DNA from: H111-94 sp034436045
GTDB taxonomy: Bacteria; Chloroflexota; Ktedonobacteria; Ktedonobacterales; Ktedonobacteraceae
Direction of reading: 5' to 3'
DNA: 44,501 nt
Assembly (NCBI GenBank): GCA_034436045.1
Contig: DAOTVZ010000027.1
Location: forward strand, 1-44,501
Positions 16,762-25,428 of the stretch are shown piece by piece. The notes under the pieces were generated by a model. That model saw only the letters and a list, made by a program, of their open reading frames with translations, was not told where the DNA came from and searched no databases. Position numbers and translations under genes: made by a program. Every line of letters starts with the position of its first letter. Within the stretch, counting starts at the first letter, position 1.

Positions 16762-19700
16762 TTACATGAAAAACTCTTGATGCTCCGCCATCCATTGCCG
16801 TACTAGCTCAACCTTAAATCCATAATAAGGATTCATGCGCGAACCCGCATACTCTTCCAGCAAAAGGCCGGATTTCATGCGATCAAGGATCGGTTTGAGC
16901 GTCTGTGCAGGCATATGCATGCGGCTAGACAGATTTTTTAAGGAGACACGATCCCGACCATTGATGTAGGTGATTTCAACGATATTTTTTAAAACTTGCA
17001 TCTCCTCTTCACTTTGTACCTCATCATGATAAAAGTCAAAATAGTTGAAGGCATTCTCCTGTATGATTACTTTCAATATTTCATTCATGTCATCGACCGT
17101 AACGTTCTGTTGTGATCGGTTTACATTTAACATCTTGACCAGATACATACCGATCAATTGCATGAAGTAGGGATTGCCGCCACTCAGATTCAGTGCCCTC
17201 CTGGTTACTTCTATATCGGCAGCAATCTGTTGTTGACGCAATGTATCAGTCAGCAAGTGTTCTGCACTCTCATTATCAAGAAATAGTAAAGGAACCTGAC
17301 GGGCAAAACTTACTGTATTCGATATATGATGTGTACTAAACACATTATAAGTATTTGTAGGCATAACTAATACCAGACTAAGCTGGCTGATATTGGTAAA
17401 TAGATCACGCCATAACTTAAAAAACCGTGCTTCAAGCCTATGCTGCTGAAAGGCGGTCAGTGCCCCCCCAAATTCGTCCAATATCAGTACCAGACGGCTA
17501 TCTGGCACCAACGCCAGACAATCTTCTAGAAGGTGCCGGAAGCGAGCCTGTGCATCTTCTTCATCGTAATCCATCCACTCAGGTGGTGATTGATGAAATT
17601 GTCTACGAAAAGCGCGGGTAACTTCTTTTATAATCTTCCGTAGTATATCCTCTTCTGTACATACTTCATCGCCCTGTAGAGAATAATGAACAGACCACAT
17701 TGGTGGTGTCACGTAACGTTTGAGGAATATAGAGCAGAGGGACGATTTACCGGAGCGGCGCGGGCCATACAGCAGGATAGCGCGTCCGTTTTCGCTATCA
17801 CACAAGTCTCGTTGCATAAGCTTTAATTCTTTTTTCCGGCCAAAAAACATTTTATCATCTGGTGGGCGTGAAATATCAAATGGATTGCTTAAGACGATAT
17901 TACGTGGTTCTGGAACCTCAGTAATAAAACGGTGTCGATGTTCTACTAGAGCCTCAACTTGGTTCATCTGGCTTTCCCACTTGGCGTAGACTCGCCCCGG
18001 CGTTCTGCTACGATCCAGATATACATAGCTTACATTATCCACAACTTGTATCTTATTTCTTATCTCTTTCACTTCTTGAATATCGTGAGTTTTCATAACT
18101 AGATGGATTTTTGCGAAGGTGCCGCTCTCACCCACATCGGCGTTCACACTGCATAAAATACACTGGTGATAGCGCAGTTGCTTTGTGATATCATTGAGCA
18201 GTCCGCGTCGATCTCGTGCCTCTATAGTCAGACCGACCTGGAACATCGGCATTCGTTTCCATTCCAGTGCAATACGAGACTGGCGCTGAACATGTGTATT
18301 ATTCAGATAATGACAATCATGTTGATGGATGGTAATCGTCTTGCTACGTTCATGCAGTACACCGATAATCTTATCAGGGTGTGTTGGCTGGCAATGTTCA
18401 CAGAATTGCTGCGGAAAAAAGTATCTTTGTGGGCTGATCGTCTCTACCGGCACCCAATCTTCGCTTTCGCTCTCCTGATCGGCAATCTGGCGCATAATCT
18501 GCTCACCAACCCACTCAATCGTATACTGCTTCTCATCTTCTCCTGACCTATCGATATTCTTTTGTAAATGCCCGATATATGCTGCCAGCGAACCGAGTTT
18601 ATATTGCTCCACAAGCTTTTGTAGTTCATTAAGCAATTTAGCTCTGGTAACAGGATAATAATATCTATTGATGATATAATCAGTAATCCGCTCATAGATG
18701 GTAATATCTGGCTCTAATTGCCTGCTGATAGAAGCCCTGGCAACATCAGTAACGGCATTAGCTTCAGTTACATTAGAATCACTTGCAACAATAACTTCTA
18801 TAATATCACCTGCATCTAATTTACGGGATACAGATACTTTACGGTTATTTACGATGACCTTAACATTGTAGCCCTGAAAATCGGGGTATTTGTTATACAC
18901 AAAATCCAGCGTTGTGGCCCCTCTGGGCATGCGCACCGGCTCATGGCTTTGCCGGTCGTATACAATAATCGACCATCGCTGTTTCTTATCAGTATCATCC
19001 CGCACGTTGTCCCACAAGCGTTGCTCTTCTGCGATGGCCTTTTTAATGGCGTAAGCTGCCATGCCATCATCGCTATCGGCGAAATGACGGGTGGAGGGTA
19101 CAATCAGTTCTTCCTCTGCGTATGAGTGTTGATAAAGGGTATAACAACATGGATGCAGACACCCATAAGCCATAATGGCCTGCATCAATGGCGTGCCGAT
19201 CTGAAACTGGCAAATAAGCGGCTCTGCTATATTACTGGCATGTAGACTTCTCATCAGAGGATGGTTAAAGTCGATCTTCAGGCCAAAGGCCAGGTAGCTA
19301 TAGCCATTGGATTTAGGATGTGCAATATGATCTGTCACACGATCTTGTACATACCCCAGATGGCTGAAGTAGCCGAAGGCAGTATAACATGTTTGCACGT
19401 TGGGTACCAGAATATCAAATGTCACCAGGTCAAGGCCGCGCAATTGTTTTTTTTGTGTCGTTATCGTCGTATGAGCATCCTGAATACGTCGCTGCAAGCC
19501 CGCCACGCCGCACAGCGCGTAGGTCACATACATCGGGCGAATCAGTAGTTGCCCGGCATGAATGGTGAATAAACGGCTTAACTCCTCCAGTAAATCCTTG
19601 TCTTGTTCATACAGGCGCATATACTCGGCATAATCGGCAGCGAACTGATCGGGGTCGAGAATCATCGCGCAGAGGTCTTCTATCTCACGTTTAATCTTCC

Positions 19701-20229
19701 ACATACCCAGCCGTTTGATAATATTGAGCAGTGTGGTGCTGATGCGTCTTATCTTAGCCCTGAAGGTGCGTGCCTTCTCTGGTTCGTGAGAGAGATGGCT
19801 GAGCGCAACATAATAGATCGCCACAGCAATGAGCAGTGCGTCCAGGTCATAAAAGGGCGGTATCAGTAATGCGGGTAAATTATCATCCTCGATATATTTC
19901 ACATATTTGCTGATCTTTTGTATGAGGAGCTTGATTTGTTCACCCTCCTCTAAGTGTGCCTGCTCGATACTATCCAGGTCGCACTCCCAGAGCCAGCCGG
20001 CCATCACGACCTGCCAGGGTAAGCCCCATTGGTGCAATAACTCCTTTACACCCTCAGCATCATACAGCACATGCAAAATATATTGACGTTGTAGTGTGTC
20101 AATCATCGCTGCCCGTTGTTCCTGGGCAAATTGCACCCAGCAAGGCGGTAAGGGTTTGGGCACGGGTTTCCAGAGAAAAGGTTCCGTGTGTACCATGCGA
20201 AATGGGGTGGTCGTGTGCCGCTTGTTCAC
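16762..20229 (-). CDS. Degenerate RelA/SpoT homologue fused to an AAA/STAND-type ATPase
   Basis: The first 740 residues follow the full layout of a long RSH enzyme. Residues 45-200 correspond to the HD hydrolase, but LHD is replaced by LWE (80-82). Residues 205-370 correspond to the synthetase: PKSNGYSYL (305-313) is kept, while the catalytic Glu of EIQIRT appears as Gln341 and the Arg as Gly345. TGS spans 418-483 (MPRGATTLDFVY). A helical region follows, then a zinc finger with Cys610, Cys613, His635 and Cys639, then an ACT domain at 662-738. An ATPase occupies 780-1050, with P-loop GPRRSGKS (822-829), Walker B LVLILDEF and GGNPYFMQLI; a winged-helix-like region ends it. The start is GTG after AGGAGAG. 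No (p)ppGpp synthesis or hydrolysis is expected. Confidence 0.8.
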   Translation of the reverse strand: MNKRHTTTPFRMVHTEPFLWKPVPKPLPPCWVQFAQEQRAAMIDTLQRQYILHVLYDAEGVKELLHQWGLPWQVVMAGWLWECDLDSIEQAHLEEGEQIKLLIQKISKYVKYIEDDNLPALLIPPFYDLDALLIAVAIYYVALSHLSHEPEKARTFRAKIRRISTTLLNIIKRLGMWKIKREIEDLCAMILDPDQFAADYAEYMRLYEQDKDLLEELSRLFTIHAGQLLIRPMYVTYALCGVAGLQRRIQDAHTTITTQKKQLRGLDLVTFDILVPNVQTCYTAFGYFSHLGYVQDRVTDHIAHPKSNGYSYLAFGLKIDFNHPLMRSLHASNIAEPLICQFQIGTPLMQAIMAYGCLHPCCYTLYQHSYAEEELIVPSTRHFADSDDGMAAYAIKKAIAEEQRLWDNVRDDTDKKQRWSIIVYDRQSHEPVRMPRGATTLDFVYNKYPDFQGYNVKVIVNNRKVSVSRKLDAGDIIEVIVASDSNVTEANAVTDVARASISRQLEPDITIYERITDYIINRYYYPVTRAKLLNELQKLVEQYKLGSLAAYIGHLQKNIDRSGEDEKQYTIEWVGEQIMRQIADQESESEDWVPVETISPQRYFFPQQFCEHCQPTHPDKIIGVLHERSKTITIHQHDCHYLNNTHVQRQSRIALEWKRMPMFQVGLTIEARDRRGLLNDITKQLRYHQCILCSVNADVGESGTFAKIHLVMKTHDIQEVKEIRNKIQVVDNVSYVYLDRSRTPGRVYAKWESQMNQVEALVEHRHRFITEVPEPRNIVLSNPFDISRPPDDKMFFGRKKELKLMQRDLCDSENGRAILLYGPRRSGKSSLCSIFLKRYVTPPMWSVHYSLQGDEVCTEEDILRKIIKEVTRAFRRQFHQSPPEWMDYDEEDAQARFRHLLEDCLALVPDSRLVLILDEFGGALTAFQQHRLEARFFKLWRDLFTNISQLSLVLVMPTNTYNVFSTHHISNTVSFARQVPLLFLDNESAEHLLTDTLRQQQIAADIEVTRRALNLSGGNPYFMQLIGMYLVKMLNVNRSQQNVTVDDMNEILKVIIQENAFNYFDFYHDEVQSEEEMQVLKNIVEITYINGRDRVSLKNLSSRMHMPAQTLKPILDRMKSGLLLEEYAGSRMNPYYGFKVELVRQWMAEHQEFFM

Positions 20230-20548
20230 GCCAACTCTCCTCTCAGGCTATCAGGCCATTAATGCAGAAAGCAAATATTGAGCTACGCTTGATCGACGAC
20301 GGGGAAATAGCTACTGTGCCTGGATACTATACCGCTTTTTCAAAAAAGCTCTTTTCAGGAAGGACTCTTACAGGTTTATCTTTTTCAATAGAATTTGCTA
20401 TAACTAGCATACCATATTTAGCGCAAAAAAAACAGTCATTCGGGAGTCAGTTCTGCCAAAGAAGGGCAAGACTCACTGCCTCTATAGCAATACTATCATG
20501 CATTACAATGCTCTTTACTGATACGGCATAAACAAAAATAGAAATTAA
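20230..20548. other. Intergenic region upstream of the RSH-ATPase operon
   Basis: About 320 bases of A+T-rich DNA with no protein-like frame. It should contain the leader of the reverse operon. TTGCGC and TATAGC-like hexamers occur on the reverse strand around 20400-20430, but none is convincing. Confidence 0.4.
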
Positions 20549-20593
20549 TGTCAAAAACTATTGACAAATCTTACTAAAAAACCTACAATTGTA
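20549..20593 (+). promoter_or_regulatory. Sigma-70 promoter of the sigma-factor gene, with overlapping inverted repeats
   Basis: TTGACA at 20561-20566 and TACAAT at 20584-20589 are 17 bases apart, nearly consensus. TGTCAA (20549-20554) is the mirror of the -35 across 6 bases and gives an inverted repeat. TACAATTGTA (20584-20593) is a perfect 10-base palindrome covering the -10. Both could be operator half-sites. Predicted start near 20596, about 50 bases before the start codon. Confidence 0.65.
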
Positions 20594-20647
20594 ATTACTG
20601 GCGAGCCTCTCGCCGCGAGGGTCTGTACTAACTATGAGGAGGTTGCC

Positions 20648-21283
20648 ATGCTTTGGGAGCAACACAGAGTAACACAAACGACTATGCAGCAGGTGGCCCC
20701 GTATAACAGTTCCGTACAGGTGGATTTGTATATCGATATGTATCTCAACCAGTACAAACTCTCTACAGAGGATCGTCAGGACCTGGCCCAGATAGTGCGT
20801 ATCAAGTACGACAAGGCCCAGCAGAAAGGGGTCATCAATCATCCGGCAGCCTTTATTGGTCGCGTCGTTCGTAACGTGTGCATCGATCATTATCGTCAGC
20901 ATCGCCATGACGAACAGTGGCTCTCTCTTGAAAGCCTGGAAGAGGGCGGTCATAGTCTGGCCGACTCGTTCACAACGGAGTCAAACAACATGGATGATCA
21001 CCTGTCGTATCAAGATACGCTGAATTGGCTGGTCGAGAAAGCACTCACGCTCTCGCCCGCGAAGCGAGAAGCCATGCTTCGCCATCTCAAAGAGGTTGTG
21101 GTCAACACGATTGGCGACGCTCCCTATCTGACCCGGCTTTTCGCGCAGCATGGCCTTGACATCAACCAGATTCAAATCCCATTGGAGGAAAAGGCGCAAA
21201 AAGCTGACTATATGTCACGCCGTATGGCGCTGGCACAGATCAGGCCCCTCCTCCGTAAACTCAAGGACACTGGCGAACTGTAG
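20648..21283 (+). CDS. Sigma-70-like RNA polymerase sigma factor (ECF-like)
   Basis: The ATG at 20648 is fixed by AGGAGG five bases upstream; earlier in-frame codons lie inside the promoter. Residues about 45-95 resemble sigma region 2: DLAQIVRIKYDKAQQKG, then HPAAFIGRVVRNVCIDHYRQHR, comparable to PRAWLYRIARNLAIDHLRR in ECF factors. The second half opens like region 4 (LTLSPAKREAMLRHLKE) but then departs from the usual helix-turn-helix, with an insertion before a basic C-terminal helix. It may be a diverged sigma factor or a related regulator. It is divergent from the RSH-ATPase operon, so shared control is plausible but unproven. Confidence 0.68.
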   Translation: MLWEQHRVTQTTMQQVAPYNSSVQVDLYIDMYLNQYKLSTEDRQDLAQIVRIKYDKAQQKGVINHPAAFIGRVVRNVCIDHYRQHRHDEQWLSLESLEEGGHSLADSFTTESNNMDDHLSYQDTLNWLVEKALTLSPAKREAMLRHLKEVVVNTIGDAPYLTRLFAQHGLDINQIQIPLEEKAQKADYMSRRMALAQIRPLLRKLKDTGEL

Positions 21284-21300
21284 TACTACTGTTCGACTGT

Positions 21301-22896
21301 TCATACCATCGGGAGATGTTCGACGCATACGTCGCCGACTTCTCCCCTCTCCTCACGGGCCATTCGTCGGGCTATGATGCGCTTCATGCTGGCACCGATG
21401 CGGCGAATGCCCTCCTCAATGTACCGCTCCTCCACTGCTGCGAAGCTTAACCGGATATAGTGATGGCCGCCGCCATCGACATGAAACGGTTCTCCGATCA
21501 CAAAGGCCACCTGCTGCTGTGCCGCCTCGCGGAGCAGGGGGCGTGCCCGTATCTCACTCGGTAAACGGCACCAGAGGTGGTATCCACCGGCGGGGCAGTT
21601 GACACGCACATTCGTCGGCCAGTAACGCTGGATGGCCTGCAACATCAGGTCGCGTTTCTCTCGGCTGCGCTGGCGCAAGGTCAGCAGATGCCCGTCAAAC
21701 AGGTTTTTGCGTAGAAGTTCTGAAACCAGCCACTGGCCCAGCGCCGTCGTGTTCAGGTCAAAGACCTGTTTGTGCAGTGAAATGCGTTCAATCATCGCCG
21801 CCGGGGCCGCCAGCCAGGCCACGCGCAGCCCAGGTGCCAGTGTCTTCGAGAAAGTGCTGAGATACAGGACATTATCGTGCGCGTCCAGCGCCTTGAGCGG
21901 TTGCGGTGGCTCCTGTTCATAAAAGAGTTCGCCGTAGGGATCATCCTCCACTATCGGCGTCTGGTAGCGTTGTGAGAGCAGCAGCAGGCGGCGGCGGCGT
22001 TCCAGAGAGAGCACTGCGCCGGTTGGATTCTGAAAGGTGGGCTGCACATAGATGAAGCGTGGACGGCGGCGCGAGAGAATTGACTCCAGCAGATCAATAC
22101 GAATGCCATCGGCGTCGATTGGCACGCCAATGACCCTGGCACCGAGCGCGCGAAAGGTCTGAATGGCTCCCAGATAGGTAGGCACCTCCACGACCACCTC
22201 GTCGCCAGGGGTGAGCAGGAAACGCCCGATCAGGCCAAGTCCTTGCGTTGAGCCGGAGAGTATCAAGATGTTTTGTGGCTCGACGGGGACGCCACGTCTA
22301 CGCATGCGTGCTGCAATGCCGCGTCGCAGGCTCTGTAGCCCCTCTACTGGACAATAGCCCAGCGCGTGCTGGCGTTCAGTGACCAGACCTTCGTCCATAA
22401 TAGTGCGCAACAGTTCGGCGGGCAACATATCTGGGGCCACAGTGCCGGAGACAAATGAGATCACCTCTCTTCGTTCGCCCATCGATACCAACTCACTCAA
22501 GATGCGGGCATCCTCACCCAGCAAGGCGTCTTCGCCTGCTGCCAGGCCAAAGAGCCAGGATGGTGTGCTATACTCGTCTGTATCTTCATCGAGATGCAGG
22601 TAGCTCCTGCTTACGGTTGTGCCGCGTCCCACATGCCGTTCGATCAGCCCCTCGCTCGCTAATTCGTTGTATGCATTCATAACTGTTGTGCGATTCACAT
22701 GCAATTCCTGAGCCAGCGCGCGTTCGGTCGGCAAGCGTGTTCCTTCTAGCAACTCGCCGGAGAGGATAGCCTCGCGCAAACGCTGCGCAATCTGGCGATA
22801 CAATGGCACCCCATTGGCCCGTTCCAGCGCGATCAACGACTGAATGGATGCCGTGAAGAGCGGCAATGGTTGATTATTGGATGTCTCATTTGTCAT
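21301..22896 (-). CDS. MocR-family regulator (GntR winged helix plus aminotransferase domain)
   Basis: MocR proteins are transcription factors built from a GntR-type DNA-binding domain and a fold-type I PLP aminotransferase domain that senses PLP or amino compounds. Residues about 22-105 are the winged helix: PLYRQIAQRLREAILSGEL, GTRLPTERALAQELHVNRTTV and GLIERHVGRGTTV. The rest is aminotransferase-like, with STQGLGLIGRFLLTPGDEV, YVQPTFQNPTGAVL, DDPYGEL, and STFSKTLAPGLRVAW containing the PLP lysine. The ATG follows AGGAGGGAG. The gene is divergent from the eIF2B-like gene, the usual arrangement for a MocR regulator and its target. Confidence 0.9.
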   Translation of the reverse strand: MTNETSNNQPLPLFTASIQSLIALERANGVPLYRQIAQRLREAILSGELLEGTRLPTERALAQELHVNRTTVMNAYNELASEGLIERHVGRGTTVSRSYLHLDEDTDEYSTPSWLFGLAAGEDALLGEDARILSELVSMGERREVISFVSGTVAPDMLPAELLRTIMDEGLVTERQHALGYCPVEGLQSLRRGIAARMRRRGVPVEPQNILILSGSTQGLGLIGRFLLTPGDEVVVEVPTYLGAIQTFRALGARVIGVPIDADGIRIDLLESILSRRRPRFIYVQPTFQNPTGAVLSLERRRRLLLLSQRYQTPIVEDDPYGELFYEQEPPQPLKALDAHDNVLYLSTFSKTLAPGLRVAWLAAPAAMIERISLHKQVFDLNTTALGQWLVSELLRKNLFDGHLLTLRQRSREKRDLMLQAIQRYWPTNVRVNCPAGGYHLWCRLPSEIRARPLLREAAQQQVAFVIGEPFHVDGGGHHYIRLSFAAVEERYIEEGIRRIGASMKRIIARRMAREERGEVGDVCVEHLPMV

Positions 22897-23221
22897 GGTC
22901 TCCCTCCTGATTGGCTCCTATCCTTATCAGTGTATCCAATATAGTCTGCGAACGCCAAGAGCCAACTTGCCATATTGGCAGATATAGAAACCGACCAATG
23001 CGTCAACGACTACGCGCAGAAAATTAGACAGGTGGGAGACATTTAAAAACTTACAGATTTTTTATTTTATGTTCATATTCCTAATTTCTTCGTAAGAAAG
23101 AACTACGAGACGCTGGTAATGCGAGTGCCTTGTGTATAGCACATTTGCGTTCGTTGTTTTTCGGGTACACAATATATTATGAGGCGTACTGATCTGGAAG
23201 AATAGTAAGGGGCTATGAACG
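22897..23221. promoter_or_regulatory. Divergent control region between the MocR and eIF2B-like genes
   Basis: No protein-like frame is present. TGCCATATTGGCA (22968-22980) is a perfect palindrome with 5-base arms. TTGGCTC (22911-22917) and GAGCCAA (22959-22965) form a second inverted repeat. A reverse-strand pair TTGGCT and TATATT, 16 bases apart, could be the MocR promoter and would be overlapped by these repeats, suggesting autoregulation. Nearer the forward gene a small hairpin (TTTCTT/AAGAAA, 23095-23109) lies in a T-rich stretch. Confidence 0.45.
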
Positions 23222-24121
23222 ATGAACATACAGGAACGCATTGAGCTAGTGCGCAATGACCGCGAACATGGTTCGCGCTGGCTGGTGCGCGAGGCCATTC
23301 TCATTTTGCGTGATCTGGCGACTGTAACTTTTCCCTCACCAGCAGAGCAGAGACGCGCGCTTTATCAGGCGGGCTATGCACTGGCAGAGGCGCGACCGGC
23401 GATGGCCGCGCTCGTTGGCGTTGTCAGTGCTATTCTAGCAATATCAGATGAGCCAATGGAAATTGCTCGTGCGGCGGAACAACAGCTACAAAACTACGAA
23501 GAGGCCACGGGCCAGATCACGCGCCATGCCCGTCCTCTGTTACAGGGCAGCATCTTAACCTGTAGCATCTCCGGTACGGTGCTGGATGTGTTGGTAGCTT
23601 GCCGCGACCGGTTGCGCGAGGTGATTGTCCTGGAAGGGCGACCACGCTACGAGGGGCGTGTGATGGCGCAATCGCTCAGTGAGCAGGGTATCGCTGTGAC
23701 CTTACTGACCGATGCGCAAGCCGATATCTTCCTGCCCTCTTGCTCCGCTGTCGTTGTCGGTGCGGATAGCGTGCTGGCAGATGGCGATGTGCTGAATAAG
23801 GCCGGTACCGCTCTGCTGGCCTGGGCGGCGCGCGGACACAATGTTCCCTTCTATGTCCTTTGCGAGATGCTCAAAATCTCCGATCAGCGTTGGACAGGTG
23901 ATACACGCATGCTGGAAGAGAAAGAGCCAGAAGAGGTGTTGCCGCAGCCCATTAGCGGTGTAACGGTGCGCAACTTCTATTTTGACCGCACACCCCCACA
24001 ACTCGTGACCAGCATCGTTACCGAGCGCGGTATTCTTCACGCTGCCGATGTTGCCGCTATCGCTGCGCAAGTACATGAAAACAAGCAAAAGCTGTATTCT
24101 GAAGGGAAAAAGCAAAGATAG
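23222..24121 (+). CDS. eIF2B alpha/beta/delta-like protein (sugar-phosphate isomerase family)
   Basis: The family includes archaeal and eukaryotic eIF2B subunits, methylthioribose-1-phosphate isomerase and ribose-1,5-bisphosphate isomerase. An N-terminal helical domain (1-110) leads into a Rossmann-like domain: LTCSISGTVLDVL, VIVLEGRPRYEGRVMAQSL, and VGADSVLADGDVLNKAGT (about 179-196), the strongest signature, in which the Asp is catalytic in the isomerases. VPFYVLCEMLKI and a C-terminal PPQLVTSIVTERGIL region complete the pattern. At 299 residues it is shorter than MtnA and closer to the ribose-1,5-bisphosphate isomerase type; the substrate is uncertain. AAGGGG lies 9 bases before the ATG. 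The MFS gene follows after 47 bases, probably in one operon. Confidence 0.82.
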   Translation: MNIQERIELVRNDREHGSRWLVREAILILRDLATVTFPSPAEQRRALYQAGYALAEARPAMAALVGVVSAILAISDEPMEIARAAEQQLQNYEEATGQITRHARPLLQGSILTCSISGTVLDVLVACRDRLREVIVLEGRPRYEGRVMAQSLSEQGIAVTLLTDAQADIFLPSCSAVVVGADSVLADGDVLNKAGTALLAWAARGHNVPFYVLCEMLKISDQRWTGDTRMLEEKEPEEVLPQPISGVTVRNFYFDRTPPQLVTSIVTERGILHAADVAAIAAQVHENKQKLYSEGKKQR

Positions 24122-24168
24122 CGCTTTGTTAAACTTTATTATCTCATTTATTCAAGAGGAAGAGTCTG

Positions 24169-25425
24169 TTGGAAAAACCATCTATTGATGCCGAACTATC
24201 TGCCACCCACCCCGACCGTGCGCAGACGAGGAGCGAGCCGACCACGATCTCGCAACGGCTAGTCCTGATTATGGCATTTGTCTGTGCCGTGAGCGCGGCG
24301 AACCTGTATTATATTCAGCCACTGCTGGCCGTGATGCGACATGGCTTTGGGGTCAGCGCCGGACAGATGGGAGCGATCCCGACCATTCTTCAGATTGGTT
24401 ATGCGCTTGGTCTGCTGCTGATCGTGCCCCTGGGCGATTATTATAATCAGCGTTCACTCATTCTGAGTATGCTGATCCTGGTCGCGCTGGCCCTGGCGGC
24501 GATGGCGAGTGCGCCCACACTCTTTTTCCTGGGGCTGGCCGGTGCCTTCGTTGGCTTAACGACCGTTGTGCCGCAACTGATTCTGCCCTATGCGGCCAAT
24601 CTTGCCCCCGCACCCATTCGTGGGCGCGTGCTGGGCACCATTATGAGCGGCTTGCTGATTGGCATACTACTGGCGCGTACCGTAAGCGGCGCGCTGGCGG
24701 CGTGGCTGGGCTGGCGCGCCATGTACTGGATTGCCGCCATCATGATGATCCTGCTGGCGGTCGGATTGCGTTTCCTGCTACCGCCTGATCCTATGCCGAA
24801 GGGCAAGATGAACTATCTACAACTGTTGCGTTCGCTCTGGCATCTGGCGCGCACGCAACCGGCGTTGCGCGAGACGAGTCTGTTTGGCGCAATGACCTTT
24901 GGCGCGTTCAGCGCCTTCTGGGTCACGTTGTCGTTCCTCTTAGAGACACCGCCCTATCATTTCGGTAGCGTGGTGGCGGGCCTCTTCGGACTGGTCGGGG
25001 TCGCAGGCGCGCTGATGGCCTCGGTCGTCGGCAAGTTCTCCGACCGGTACGACGCCCGTTATGCCAACGGCTTTACAATGCTGATAGCGCTACTGGCCTT
25101 TATCATCCTCTGGTTGTTCGGCTACCGACTCGTCGGCCTGATTATCGGGGTAATTCTGCTAGACCTGGGTGCGCAGGGCAATCTGGTGGCCTGTCAGACC
25201 AGAGTTTACAGCCTGCTAGAAGAAGCGCGCAGCCGCCTGAACACGGTTTTCATGTTTTCGTACTTCCTCGGCGGCTCGCTCGGCTCCTTGCTAGGCACGC
25301 TGGGTTGGAGCATCGCGCGCTGGAATGGTGTGTGTGTGGCCGCCATCCTCATGCTCGTTGTGGCTTTTATTGTCTACTTCATCAATAGCCCAGAAGCAAG
25401 ACGCCGCGTGATGCAAGATACATAA
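24169..25425 (+). CDS. Major facilitator superfamily transporter
   Basis: Twelve hydrophobic segments span the 418-residue protein. The opening ANLYYIQPLLAVM is followed by GYALGLLLIVPLGDYYNQR, the loop 2-3 motif of MFS antiporters, and then RGRVLGTIMSGLLIGILLAR in helices 4-5. The second half repeats the arrangement, with GKFSDRYDARYANG as the equivalent loop. It resembles the YnfM/arabinose-efflux branch of predicted drug or metabolite exporters; the substrate is unknown. The start is TTG, supported by a purine-rich AAGAGGAAGAG. It lies downstream of the eIF2B-like gene and converges on the YggT gene with a 3-base gap. Confidence 0.88.
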   Translation: MEKPSIDAELSATHPDRAQTRSEPTTISQRLVLIMAFVCAVSAANLYYIQPLLAVMRHGFGVSAGQMGAIPTILQIGYALGLLLIVPLGDYYNQRSLILSMLILVALALAAMASAPTLFFLGLAGAFVGLTTVVPQLILPYAANLAPAPIRGRVLGTIMSGLLIGILLARTVSGALAAWLGWRAMYWIAAIMMILLAVGLRFLLPPDPMPKGKMNYLQLLRSLWHLARTQPALRETSLFGAMTFGAFSAFWVTLSFLLETPPYHFGSVVAGLFGLVGVAGALMASVVGKFSDRYDARYANGFTMLIALLAFIILWLFGYRLVGLIIGVILLDLGAQGNLVACQTRVYSLLEEARSRLNTVFMFSYFLGGSLGSLLGTLGWSIARWNGVCVAAILMLVVAFIVYFINSPEARRRVMQDT

Positions 25426-25428
25426 TAC

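Noticed and set aside
20561..20647. Upstream 29-codon extension of the sigma-like protein
   Set aside because: Its TTG start is the -35 box of the promoter; AGGAGG places the true start at 20648.
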